From IMG/VR virus record IMGVR_UViG_3300007539_000108, positions 1-31,638 of that record: a DNA stretch of 31,638 nucleotides; one strand, written 5' to 3'. The stretch comes from a virus. Positions 24,443 to 30,975 of this stretch are shown in pieces (the stretch's first letter is position 1; every line of letters begins with the position of its first letter). The position numbers and the translations under genes are program-made. The notes under the pieces are model-generated. The model ran no database searches and was not told the origin of the DNA. It saw nothing but the letters and a program-made list of their open reading frames with translations.

Positions 24443-24642
24443 TTAGACCAAATTACGAAAAACTAAAACTTAATAAAAAAAGAACAACTCCAGAAAACGT
24501 TAAAGAAGCAAATGAAGGTCTTTTTAGAGCAACTATGAATCTCCCAGAAGCTGCTTTTCATTGTGGGATGACTCAAAAAGAAATGAAAATGACTTTTCTT
24601 GAATACTTAAAATATAATAAATCTGATTATGAGCAAACTTAA
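24439..24642 (+). CDS. 67-residue helical protein between gp44 and the methylase
   Basis: Family not recognised. The protein starts MIRPNYEKLKLNKKRTTPEN and its second half, LPEAAFHCGMTQKEMKMTF, looks like a helix-turn-helix: a helix ending in Cys-Gly, a Gly-Met turn and a second amphipathic helix. It is strictly packed, with an ATGA overlap with gp44 and a 14-base overlap with the methylase start, so it is very probably translated. It is not gp62, which is found further on. A small DNA-binding or regulatory protein is one possibility, with no direct evidence. Confidence 0.65.
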   Translation: MIRPNYEKLKLNKKRTTPENVKEANEGLFRATMNLPEAAFHCGMTQKEMKMTFLEYLKYNKSDYEQT

Positions 24643-25465
24643 AACTCCTCTGAGATATGCTGGAGGTAAAACAAGAGCAATATTAAAAATGAGTAAGTAT
24701 TTTCCAAATCTTGATAACTGTGAGTATTTTTATGAACCTTTTTTGGGTGGTGGAAGTGTTTCAATTTTTATATCTCAAAATTATCCAAACTTAAAAATAA
24801 AAGTAAGTGATTTATATAAACCCTTAATAAATTTTTGGAAAGTACTTCAATGTAATGGTAAAGAACTATCATCTAAAATTTTAGATCTTAAACAAAAAAA
24901 TTCAACACCCGATAAAGCAAAAGTTATTTTTAATGATGCAAAACTTGTTATTAATGATGCTAATCAAAATGATTTTGAAAGAGCAATTGCTTTTTATGTA
25001 GTTAATAAGTGTTCTTTTTCTGGACTTACTGAAGCATCAAGTTTTTCTTCGCAAGCATCAGATCATAATTTTACCGAAAGATCTATAGGATTTCTTTCAG
25101 AATATTCAAACATTATTAGTAATTGGGAAATATCTTGTACTTCTTATGAAGATGTTTTAAAAAATTGCTTTAATAATTCTTTTATTTATTTGGATCCTCC
25201 ATACGACATTAAGGATAATCTCTATGGAAAAAATGGAGAAATGCATAAACATTTTGATCACGATAAATTTTCTGAAAATTGTAACTTGTCTGAATTGAAT
25301 ATGATGATTAGTTATAATTCAAATCAATTGGTAAAAAATAGATTTTCTTTAGATAAGTGGAAAGCATATGAATATACTCACACATACACAATGAGATCAG
25401 TTGGGGATTACATGAGAAATCAACAAGAAAGAAAGGAACTTTTACTTTTGAATTATGATGTATGA
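24629..25465 (+). CDS. dam: Dam-type D12-class adenine-N6 DNA methyltransferase
   Basis: 278 residues. Motif order of the D12/Dam class: PLRYAGGKTRAI (7-18) for the AdoMet/X region, FYEPFLGGGSVSIF (motif I, about 34-47), VSDLYKPLINFW with the acidic AdoMet contact, NKCSFSGLTEAS, and the catalytic DPPYD (189-193). It transfers a methyl group from AdoMet to adenine N6; GATC is the usual Dam target but cannot be read from the sequence. It is lodged between the two clamp-loader genes, overlapping the 67-aa gene by 14 bases and gp62 by about 11, so it is expressed with the replisome. Intact; it may protect phage DNA or mark new strands (inference). Confidence 0.92.
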   Translation: MSKLKTPLRYAGGKTRAILKMSKYFPNLDNCEYFYEPFLGGGSVSIFISQNYPNLKIKVSDLYKPLINFWKVLQCNGKELSSKILDLKQKNSTPDKAKVIFNDAKLVINDANQNDFERAIAFYVVNKCSFSGLTEASSFSSQASDHNFTERSIGFLSEYSNIISNWEISCTSYEDVLKNCFNNSFIYLDPPYDIKDNLYGKNGEMHKHFDHDKFSENCNLSELNMMISYNSNQLVKNRFSLDKWKAYEYTHTYTMRSVGDYMRNQQERKELLLLNYDV

Positions 25466-25841
25466 ATTGAAAGATTGGTTAAATTCAATCAATAACACAA
25501 AAAAAAATTTAATTAATGAAAATCCCTCATCAGAAAAAAATTATCCTCCGTATATTATTAATCGTTGTCTTTCTGGACATATTGATGCAATTATGTTTGC
25601 AAATGAAATGAATATGTTTTATTTTTTACCAAAAAAGATGCAATATGATTTCTTTATAAATAGTTTGCGAAAAAGAAAAAGATTTTCTCCTTGGATTCGT
25701 CAAGAGTCAATTAAAGATCTTGATTATGTCAAAAAATATTATGGTTATAATAATGAAAAGGCAAAACAAGCTCTGAAAATTCTTACAAAAGAACAACTTA
25801 ATTTTATTAAATCTAAATTTGATGTCGGAGGACAAAAATGA
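25455..25841 (+). CDS. 62: Clamp loader small subunit gp62
   Basis: 128 residues, or 127 if the second ATG (25458) is used; T4 gp62 is larger (about 187). The segment YPPYIINRCLSGHIDAIMFA, the later LRKRKRFSPWIRQ and the terminal NNEKAKQALKILTKEQLNFI correspond by eye to T4 gp62 (a 'NALSQFPECM', 'RGKRYGKWAK' pattern). It is the single subunit that completes the gp44/62 loader. It is separated from gp44 by two inserted genes. The stop overlaps the regA start (ATGA). Confidence 0.88.
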   Translation: MMYELKDWLNSINNTKKNLINENPSSEKNYPPYIINRCLSGHIDAIMFANEMNMFYFLPKKMQYDFFINSLRKRKRFSPWIRQESIKDLDYVKKYYGYNNEKAKQALKILTKEQLNFIKSKFDVGGQK

Positions 25842-26272
25842 GTACAATTAAAGAACCTGAAATTAAATGGACACCAGAGCAAATGGTTGAAGTGATTTTA
25901 AATGAACCTGATGATTTTCTTAAAGTTCGTGAAACATTAACTAGAATTGGAGTTGCTTCAAGAAAGGAAAAGAAAATATATCAATCCTGTCATATTTTAC
26001 ACAAAAGGGGAAAATACTATCTTGTCCATTTTAAAGAATTATTTGCTTTAGATGGAAAACACGCAAATCTTACACTTAATGACATTCAAAGAAGAAATAG
26101 AATCATTCAGTTAATTTCTGATTGGGGTCTTATTAGTGTTGTTTCTCCAGATAAAATTACTGATATAGCTCCATTAAATCAAATAAAAGTATTGTCTTAT
26201 AAAGAAAAAAATGATTGGGTTTTAGAAACAAAATATAACATTGGAAAAAAAGAAATCCAAAAAGAAAGTTAA
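25838..26272 (+). CDS. regA: Translational repressor RegA
   Basis: 144 residues (T4 about 122). The core DDFLKVRETLTRIGVASRKE, followed by KKIYQSCHILHKRGKYYLVH and FKELFALDGKHANLTLND, is nearly T4 RegA. The extra length is an N-terminal stretch (EPEIKWTPEQMVEVILNEP) and a short tail. RegA binds AU-rich sites over the start codons of early mRNAs, including clamp and clamp-loader genes in T4, and its own. It is co-located with those genes here and overlaps gp62 by four bases. Confidence 0.96.
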   Translation: MSTIKEPEIKWTPEQMVEVILNEPDDFLKVRETLTRIGVASRKEKKIYQSCHILHKRGKYYLVHFKELFALDGKHANLTLNDIQRRNRIIQLISDWGLISVVSPDKITDIAPLNQIKVLSYKEKNDWVLETKYNIGKKEIQKES

Positions 26273-26291
26273 TAAGTAGAGAATGCCGAAC

Positions 26292-26321
26292 TTTACTAAA
26301 TTTTATTGATTGATATATAAT
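26292..26321 (+). promoter_or_regulatory. Sigma70-like promoter for hsp20
   Basis: TTTACT (26292-26297), 18-base spacer, TATAAT (26316-26321), in the 110-base gap between regA and hsp20. A start near 26328 gives a leader of about 55 bases. The octamer ATGCCGAA occurs on both sides of the promoter (26283-26290 and 26331-26338). Confidence 0.65.
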
Positions 26322-26330
26322 TAATGATGG

Positions 26331-26347
26331 ATGCCGAAAGGGTTCAT
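26331..26347 (+). promoter_or_regulatory. Small GNRA-tetraloop hairpin in hsp20 leader
   Basis: ATGCC and GG...CAT arms close a GAAA tetraloop at 26336-26339 (CC/GG at 334-335 and 340-341, ATG/CAT at 331-333 and 345-347, three-base bulge GTT). Short, so only suggestive. Confidence 0.35.
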
Positions 26348-26358
26348 TATTAATCAAA

Positions 26359-26376
26359 TCTCGCTTACAAAGGAGA
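26359..26376 (+). promoter_or_regulatory. ROSE-like RNA thermometer hairpin masking the hsp20 Shine-Dalgarno
   Basis: TCTCGCTT (26359-26366) pairs with AAGGAGA (26370-26376) across a three-base loop. All seven Shine-Dalgarno bases are paired, and a single G (26363) is bulged opposite AGGA. The anti-Shine-Dalgarno strand contains UCGCU, matching the UYGCU signature and bulged G of ROSE thermometers, which also control small heat-shock genes. The start codon follows at 26383. Confidence 0.6.
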
Positions 26377-26382
26377 AGCAAA

Positions 26383-26817
26383 ATGACTAATCTCACAAGA
26401 TATTCTCATAGAGAACTTCCTGACCTTATGGATAAAATTGTTCGTAATGGTATTGGAATGGAAGATTATTTTGATCGTTTATTTAATATTCACGAAACAA
26501 CTTCTAATTATCCTCCATACAATCTTGTACAAGTAAGTAATGTAGAATCTCGTTTAGAAATTGCACTTGCAGGATTCAAAAAGAAAGAAGTCTTTGTCTA
26601 TACTCAAGACGGAAAACTCTTTGTGGAAGGACAAAAAGAAGACAAAGAAACCGAAACTGACTACTTACATAAAGGTCTTGCTCAACGGTCATTTACACGT
26701 ACTTGGACACTCTCTGATGAAACGGAAGTTAGATCAGTTGATTTTGAGGATGGGCTTTTGACAATTGTTCTTGGTAAGGTTATTCCAGAAAAACATAAAA
26801 GGAAAGATTATCTCTAA
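26383..26817 (+). CDS. hsp20: Small heat shock protein Hsp20
   Basis: 144 residues, the usual length for IbpA-type proteins. The N-terminus SHRELPDLMDKIVRNGIGME, then YFDRLFN, resembles bacterial Hsp20. The alpha-crystallin domain spans about 45-140: RLEIALAGFKKKEVFVYTQD, KLFVEGQKEDK, GLAQRSFTRTWTLSDETEVR, and FEDGLLTIVLGKVIPE with the I/L-x-I/V region. These are ATP-independent holdases that keep unfolding proteins soluble; Hsp20 is commonly carried by cyanomyoviruses. It has its own promoter, the best Shine-Dalgarno in the window (AGGAG) inside a hairpin, and its own terminator, so it forms a separate transcription unit. Confidence 0.95.
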   Translation: MTNLTRYSHRELPDLMDKIVRNGIGMEDYFDRLFNIHETTSNYPPYNLVQVSNVESRLEIALAGFKKKEVFVYTQDGKLFVEGQKEDKETETDYLHKGLAQRSFTRTWTLSDETEVRSVDFEDGLLTIVLGKVIPEKHKRKDYL

Positions 26818-26840
26818 ATAACTAAGTATCGTCGCCGCAA

Positions 26841-26878
26841 AGGGGAGAATGGCAAAAACCATTGACTCCCCTCTTTTT
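26841..26878 (+). terminator. Rho-independent terminator after hsp20
   Basis: Stem of AGGGGAG (26841-26847) with CTCCCCT (26866-26872), continued after a two-base bulge by AATGG/CCATT around a CAAAAA loop, then TTTTT at 26874-26878. Strong G+C-rich hairpin in AT-rich DNA. Confidence 0.92.
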
Positions 26879-26890
26879 ATGTCTTATAAT
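26862..26890 (+). promoter_or_regulatory. Sigma70-like promoter embedded in the hsp20 terminator
   Basis: TTGACT (26862-26867), exactly 17 bases, TATAAT (26885-26890), the best promoter match in the window. The -35 lies in the 3' arm of the terminator hairpin and the spacer is the T tract. It would drive the two Sm-like genes, gp43 and perhaps uvsX. Confidence 0.82.
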
Positions 26891-26915
26891 ATAAGAGGGA
26901 AAATATTTATTAAAA

Positions 26916-27278
26916 ATGACGGTAAAACTTATTTTATTAAAGTCTGGTGAAGAAGTAATTTCTGATGTAAAAGAATTTAGAGATTCCGAAGATAATCTTG
27001 TTTCTTATCTTTTTAAAGATCCTTATTGTCTAAAAATTAAAAAATCAGAAGTTCTCTTGGAAGAAAAAGAAAATACAAAGCACGAGGTTATTTTCTATAA
27101 ATGGATATCATTATCAAAAGATGATGATGTCATTGTTGATAAAGATTGGATTGTTGCAATTACAGAACCAATTGATTCTATTAAAAAATCTTATGAGGAA
27201 AAAATAAATGGAAGAAACCACAATGTCTATAGACCAGATGATCGAGGAACCGACAATTCAAGTAATTTTATTGACTAA
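26916..27278 (+). CDS. Small Sm-like beta protein, paralogue 2
   Basis: 120 residues, function unknown. VKLILLKSGEEVISDVKEF, KDPYCLKI, FYKWISLSKDDDVIVDKDWI and VAITEPIDSIKKSYEE repeat the pattern of the proteins at 18351 and 27208. The order of short strands ending in a 'VAITEP' strand suggests a small barrel of the Sm/Lsm type (inference). The C-terminus (GRNHNVYRPDDRGTDNSS) is polar and overlaps the next gene. It is the first gene after the promoter embedded in the hsp20 terminator. It could be a small replication- or RNA-associated factor, given its place before gp43. Confidence 0.72.
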   Translation: MTVKLILLKSGEEVISDVKEFRDSEDNLVSYLFKDPYCLKIKKSEVLLEEKENTKHEVIFYKWISLSKDDDVIVDKDWIVAITEPIDSIKKSYEEKINGRNHNVYRPDDRGTDNSSNFID

Positions 27279-27516
27279 TAATAAAATTTTAGTTGGAGAA
27301 ATTTCTGAAGTTGTTGCAGATATTGGGCAACCTGATTGTAGAATTACAAATCCATATGAAGTATTATCTGTATCTGGATCTGGAAATTATGAAATGAAAA
27401 AATGGATAAGAGAATATACTGACGAGAGCGAATTTATGATTATGTCAGATAAAATTCTTACAATTACTGAACCAAGTAAAAATCTTTTAGATGAATATTT
27501 GAAATTGATTAAATGA
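27208..27516 (+). CDS. Small Sm-like beta protein, paralogue 3
   Basis: 102 residues from ATG 27208; in-frame ATGs at 27223 and 27238 are also possible and would shorten the 71-base overlap with the previous gene. The family pattern is clear: IQVILLTNNKILVGEISEVV, RITNPYEVLSV, MKKWIREYTDESEFMIM and SDKILTITEPSKNLLDEYLK. It is shorter than paralogue 1, with no C-terminal tail. The stop overlaps the gp43 start (ATGA), so it is translationally linked to the DNA polymerase. Confidence 0.72.
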   Translation: MEETTMSIDQMIEEPTIQVILLTNNKILVGEISEVVADIGQPDCRITNPYEVLSVSGSGNYEMKKWIREYTDESEFMIMSDKILTITEPSKNLLDEYLKLIK

Positions 27517-30008
27517 GATTTTATACCAATGTTTATGAAAAATTTAATAAAATATTTGTTAGAGGGTATGAAAATGGAGAGTATTTTTCATTAGAGGAAG
27601 AATACTCTCCAACACTTTATGTTCCAACTAAAAAAGAAAGTAAATATAAAACATTGGATGGAAAAAATGTAGAGCCAATAAAACCTGGAAAAATATCAGA
27701 CTGCAAAGAATTTTTTAAAAAATATGAATTTGTTGATGGATTTCCAATTTATGGTAATGATAACTACAAAGCACAATACATTTCTGAAAAATATCCAGAA
27801 GATGAAATAAAATTTGATATTAATAAAATAAGATTAGTTACTATTGATATTGAGGTTGCATCTGAAGGTGGATTTCCTAATGTTTTTGACTGTGCAGAAG
27901 AACTCTTAGCTATTACCATTCAGAATTATGCGACAAAAAGAATTGTTTGCTTTGGATCTAGACCATATAACAATACTCGTAAAGATGTTGCATATTATCA
28001 ATGTTCAGATGAAATTGATTTAATACATAAGTTCCTCTCTTTTTGGGAAGAATATACTCCAGATGTTGTTACTGGATGGAACTGCGAACTTTACGATATA
28101 CCATATATTGCTGGGAGGATAGAAAGAGTTCTTGGTGAAAAAGAAGCTTATCGTTTGTCTCCTTGGAGAAGCATTTTCAAAAAAGAAATGGTCATAGCTG
28201 GAAGAAATCAAATTTCTTATAAAATAGCAGGAATATCTGTGATTGATTATTTGGATTTGTATAAGAAATTTACTTACACAAATCAAGAAAGTTATCGTCT
28301 TGATCATATTGCTTTTGTTGAACTTGGAGAGAAAAAACTTGACCACTCTGAATATGAAACATTTAAAGACTTTTATACGCAAAACTGGCAAAAATTTATA
28401 GACTATAACATAAAAGACGTAGAGCTTGTAGATAGACTTGAAGATAAAATGAAGTTAATAGAACTTTGTTTTACTATGGCGTATGATGCTAAAGTTAATT
28501 ATGAAGATGTTTTTTATCAGGTTCGTATGTGGGATTGTATTATTTTTAATTACTTAAAGAAAAAAAATATTGTAATTCCAAAAAAAGATAGGTCCATAAA
28601 AAATGATAAGTATGCTGGTGCTTATGTAAAAGAACCTATACCTGGAAAATATGAGTATGTTGTAAGTTTTGATCTTAATTCTCTATATCCACATTTGATT
28701 ATGATGTATAATGTCTCTCCAGAAACATTGATGGAAAATAAACATCCATCTGTTTCTGTAGAAAAAATTCTTAACAATCAAATTGATTTTAGTGAATATA
28801 AGGAATACGCAGTATGTCCTAATGGGGCAATGTATCGTAAAGATGTTCGTGGATTTCTTCCAGAATTAATGGAAAAGATGTATGGGGAACGTAAAATCTT
28901 TAAGAAGAAAATGCTTGAAGCAAAGCAAAAATACGAGAAGACTCCCACCAAAGCACTAGAAAAGGAAATTGCTAGATGTAATAATATTCAGATGGCAAAA
29001 AAGATTTCTTTGAATTCTGCTTATGGTGCTATTGGCAATCAATATTTTAGATACTACAAACTTGCAAATGCAGAAGCAATTACATTATCTGGACAAGTAT
29101 CTATTAGATGGATTGAAAACAAAATGAATGATTATCTAAATAATCTTTTAAAAACAAAAGATGTAGATTATGTCATTGCATCTGACACTGATTCAATTTA
29201 TCTTAATCTTGGACCTCTTGTTACTAAATTTTTTAGTAATAAATCTGACAATAAAGCAGCAATTGTGGATATACTTGATAAGATCTGCAAAGATAAATTG
29301 GAACCGTTTATCGACGCTAGTTATCAGGAACTTGCAGAGTATGTTTCGGCATATGAACAAAAAATGCAAATGAAAAGAGAGAATATTGCTGATAGTGGTA
29401 TTTGGACTGCAAAGAAGCGTTATATTCTTAATGTGTGGGATAGTGAAGGCGTTAGATATGAAAGTCCTAAACTTAAAATTATGGGTATCGAAGCTGTTAA
29501 ATCTTCTACTCCAGCACCTTGTCGTAAGATGATTAAAGATGGATTGGAAATTGTAATGAGTAAAACTGAAGATGAAGTAATTTCTTACATAGATAATTGT
29601 AGAGCAATTTTTAATAGTCTTTCTCCTGAAGAAATTTCATTTCCCCGTACAGTTTCTGATGTTTCTAAGCATAAATCGTCTTCTACAATTTATGGAAAAG
29701 GAACACCAATTCACGCTAGAGGAGCACTTATATATAATTACTTAATTAAACAAAAAAAATTAGACAAGAAGTATGCATCTATACAAAATGGAGAAAAAAT
29801 TAAGTTTTGTTATTTGAAAGTTCCAAATCCAATAGGTGAAAATGTAATTTCATTTATTCAAGATTTTCCAAAAGAACTTAATCTCGACAAATATATTGAT
29901 TATGAGTTACAATTTGAAAAAGCATTTCTCGATCCAATGAAAGTTATTTTGGATTCAATTGGTTGGAGAGTGGAAAAAACAATTACTTTGGAGGACTTTT
30001 TCGTATAA
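27513..30008 (+). CDS. 43: DNA polymerase gp43
   Basis: 831 residues (T4 about 898). Family B polymerase with proofreading exonuclease: Exo I VTIDIEVASEGG (D112, E114, the same numbers as T4), Exo II TGWNCELYDIPY (D195), Exo III YNIKDVELVDRL (D302). Polymerase motifs A FDLNSLYPHL (386-395), B KKISLNSAYGAIG (496-508) and C ASDTDSIY (556-563) are all intact. The C-terminus carries a FLDPMKVILDSIGW segment and ends in TLEDFFV, a plausible clamp-binding tail. It is not interrupted, unlike the neighbouring uvsX. The stop shares one base with the uvsX start. Confidence 0.98.
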   Translation: MRFYTNVYEKFNKIFVRGYENGEYFSLEEEYSPTLYVPTKKESKYKTLDGKNVEPIKPGKISDCKEFFKKYEFVDGFPIYGNDNYKAQYISEKYPEDEIKFDINKIRLVTIDIEVASEGGFPNVFDCAEELLAITIQNYATKRIVCFGSRPYNNTRKDVAYYQCSDEIDLIHKFLSFWEEYTPDVVTGWNCELYDIPYIAGRIERVLGEKEAYRLSPWRSIFKKEMVIAGRNQISYKIAGISVIDYLDLYKKFTYTNQESYRLDHIAFVELGEKKLDHSEYETFKDFYTQNWQKFIDYNIKDVELVDRLEDKMKLIELCFTMAYDAKVNYEDVFYQVRMWDCIIFNYLKKKNIVIPKKDRSIKNDKYAGAYVKEPIPGKYEYVVSFDLNSLYPHLIMMYNVSPETLMENKHPSVSVEKILNNQIDFSEYKEYAVCPNGAMYRKDVRGFLPELMEKMYGERKIFKKKMLEAKQKYEKTPTKALEKEIARCNNIQMAKKISLNSAYGAIGNQYFRYYKLANAEAITLSGQVSIRWIENKMNDYLNNLLKTKDVDYVIASDTDSIYLNLGPLVTKFFSNKSDNKAAIVDILDKICKDKLEPFIDASYQELAEYVSAYEQKMQMKRENIADSGIWTAKKRYILNVWDSEGVRYESPKLKIMGIEAVKSSTPAPCRKMIKDGLEIVMSKTEDEVISYIDNCRAIFNSLSPEEISFPRTVSDVSKHKSSSTIYGKGTPIHARGALIYNYLIKQKKLDKKYASIQNGEKIKFCYLKVPNPIGENVISFIQDFPKELNLDKYIDYELQFEKAFLDPMKVILDSIGWRVEKTITLEDFFV

Positions 30009-30925
30009 TGGATTTTTTAAAAGATATTGTAAAAGAAATTGGAGGAGATTATACTAAAATCGCATCAGATATCGATGAAACTGAGACTTATGTTGATACA
30101 GGTTCGTACATTTTTAATGCATTGGTTTCAGGTAGTATATTTGGTGGTGTATCTGGGAATAAGATTACTGCCATTGCTGGGGAGTCTTCTACTGGCAAAA
30201 CTTTCTTCTCTCTCGCTGTTGTTAAAAATTTTCTTGATAGTAATCCAGATAGTTACTGTCTATATTTTGATACTGAGGCTGCCATCACTAAATCTCTTTT
30301 GGAAAGTCGTGGAGTTGATACATCAAGAACTGTCGTTGTTAATGTAGTTACGATTGAAGAGTTTCGTAGTAAAGCACTAAAAGCAGTTGATATTTATTTA
30401 AAGAAACCTGTAGAAGAACGCAAACCCTGTATGTTTGTGTTAGACTCTTTGGGTATGCTTTCTACAGATAAAGAAATTAAAGATGCATTAGATGATAAGC
30501 AAGTTCGTGATATGACCAAATCACAACTTGTAAAGGGTGCTTTCAGAATGCTAACTTTGAAGTTGGGTCAAGCAAACATTCCTATGATTGTGACTAACCA
30601 CGTATATTCCGTAATTGGACAATATGTTCCTATGCAGGAAATGGGTGGGGGTTGTTTAGTTGCGGGAACTAAGATACAAACAGAAAATGGTTCTATTCCT
30701 ATTGAATCTATTCAAGTTGGTGACAAAGTGAGAACTATGTTTGGTTATTCATCAGTTACTCACACTTTCCATTTTACCGACAAAGATGTTTATGAATTGG
30801 AATTGGAGGATGGAGAAACTATTAGATGTTCTGGTGAACATAAGTTTTTAGTAGATACTGAAGATGGTTATGAATGGAAATCCGTTACTGAGTTATTACC
30901 TTCAGATACTATCAAATCTATGTGA
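30008..30925 (+). CDS. uvsX: UvsX N-terminal half fused to a split-intein N-fragment
   Basis: 305 residues from ATG 30008; the TTG frame back to 29963 overlaps gp43 and is rejected. Residues 1-215 are UvsX, the RecA-like strand-exchange protein: Walker A AGESSTGKT (57-65), CLYFDTEAAI, Walker B CMFVLDSLG (141-149), VTNHVYSVIGQY, ending QEMGGG. At C216 the sequence switches to an intein: CLVAGTKIQTENG (block A), IQVGDKVRTMFGY, GETIRCSGEHKFLV (block B, His63 of the intein), and stops after 90 intein residues. The rest of UvsX (roughly 130-170 residues by family length) and the intein C-half are absent from the window. The product should be inactive alone and become UvsX by protein trans-splicing. 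Comparable to the gp41-1 class of split inteins, whose N-half is 88 residues and has 'CSEEH' at block B. Confidence 0.93.
   Translation: MDFLKDIVKEIGGDYTKIASDIDETETYVDTGSYIFNALVSGSIFGGVSGNKITAIAGESSTGKTFFSLAVVKNFLDSNPDSYCLYFDTEAAITKSLLESRGVDTSRTVVVNVVTIEEFRSKALKAVDIYLKKPVEERKPCMFVLDSLGMLSTDKEIKDALDDKQVRDMTKSQLVKGAFRMLTLKLGQANIPMIVTNHVYSVIGQYVPMQEMGGGCLVAGTKIQTENGSIPIESIQVGDKVRTMFGYSSVTHTFHFTDKDVYELELEDGETIRCSGEHKFLVDTEDGYEWKSVTELLPSDTIKSM
30653..30922 (+). other. Split intein N-fragment (IntN) coding segment
   Basis: Ninety codons from the catalytic Cys1 (TGT 30653-30655) to the last codon before TGA. Block A CLVAGTKI; block B with the C-S-G-E-H variant of TxxH; no block F/G (no terminal His-Asn) and no endonuclease domain in frame. 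Length and end point match known split-intein N-halves rather than a truncated cis-intein. Confidence 0.9.
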
Positions 30926-30930
30926 AAGTT

Positions 30931-30975
30931 GGTTCTGGACTAAATAATAATAGTTTAGTCCAGAACCTTGTTTTT
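30931..30975 (+). terminator. Perfect 14-bp hairpin with T-rich tail between IntN and HNH gene
   Basis: Arms 30931-30944 and 30954-30967 are perfectly complementary (GGTTCTGGACTAAA and its complement) around a nine-base loop that contains stop triplets. TTGTTTTT follows (30968-30975). It can act as a terminator just past the IntN stop, or as a structure that limits HNH translation, since the likely HNH start TTG is the first base after the stem. Confidence 0.8.

Noticed and set aside
24439-24642. The 67-aa gene after gp44 as gp62
   Set aside because: It does not match gp62; the clear gp62 counterpart is at 25455-25841.
28020-28391. Minus-strand frames such as 28020-28391, 2912-3184 and 19010-19309
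   Set aside because: All lie opposite well-identified + strand genes, show no family features, and no minus-strand promoter or Shine-Dalgarno was seen.
30004-30009. TATAAT just before uvsX as a promoter
   Set aside because: It is made by the gp43 stop and uvsX start codons (TAATG), has no TTG-type -35 at 16-18 bases, and would start transcription inside uvsX.
30923-30968. HNH domain as a read-through extension of the uvsX-intein frame (a disrupted cis-intein)
   Set aside because: The frame is the same, but TGA (30923), TAA (30941) and TAG (30956) and a perfect hairpin intervene, and the HNH frame has a family-typical N-terminus at 30968. A free-standing gene in a split intein fits better.
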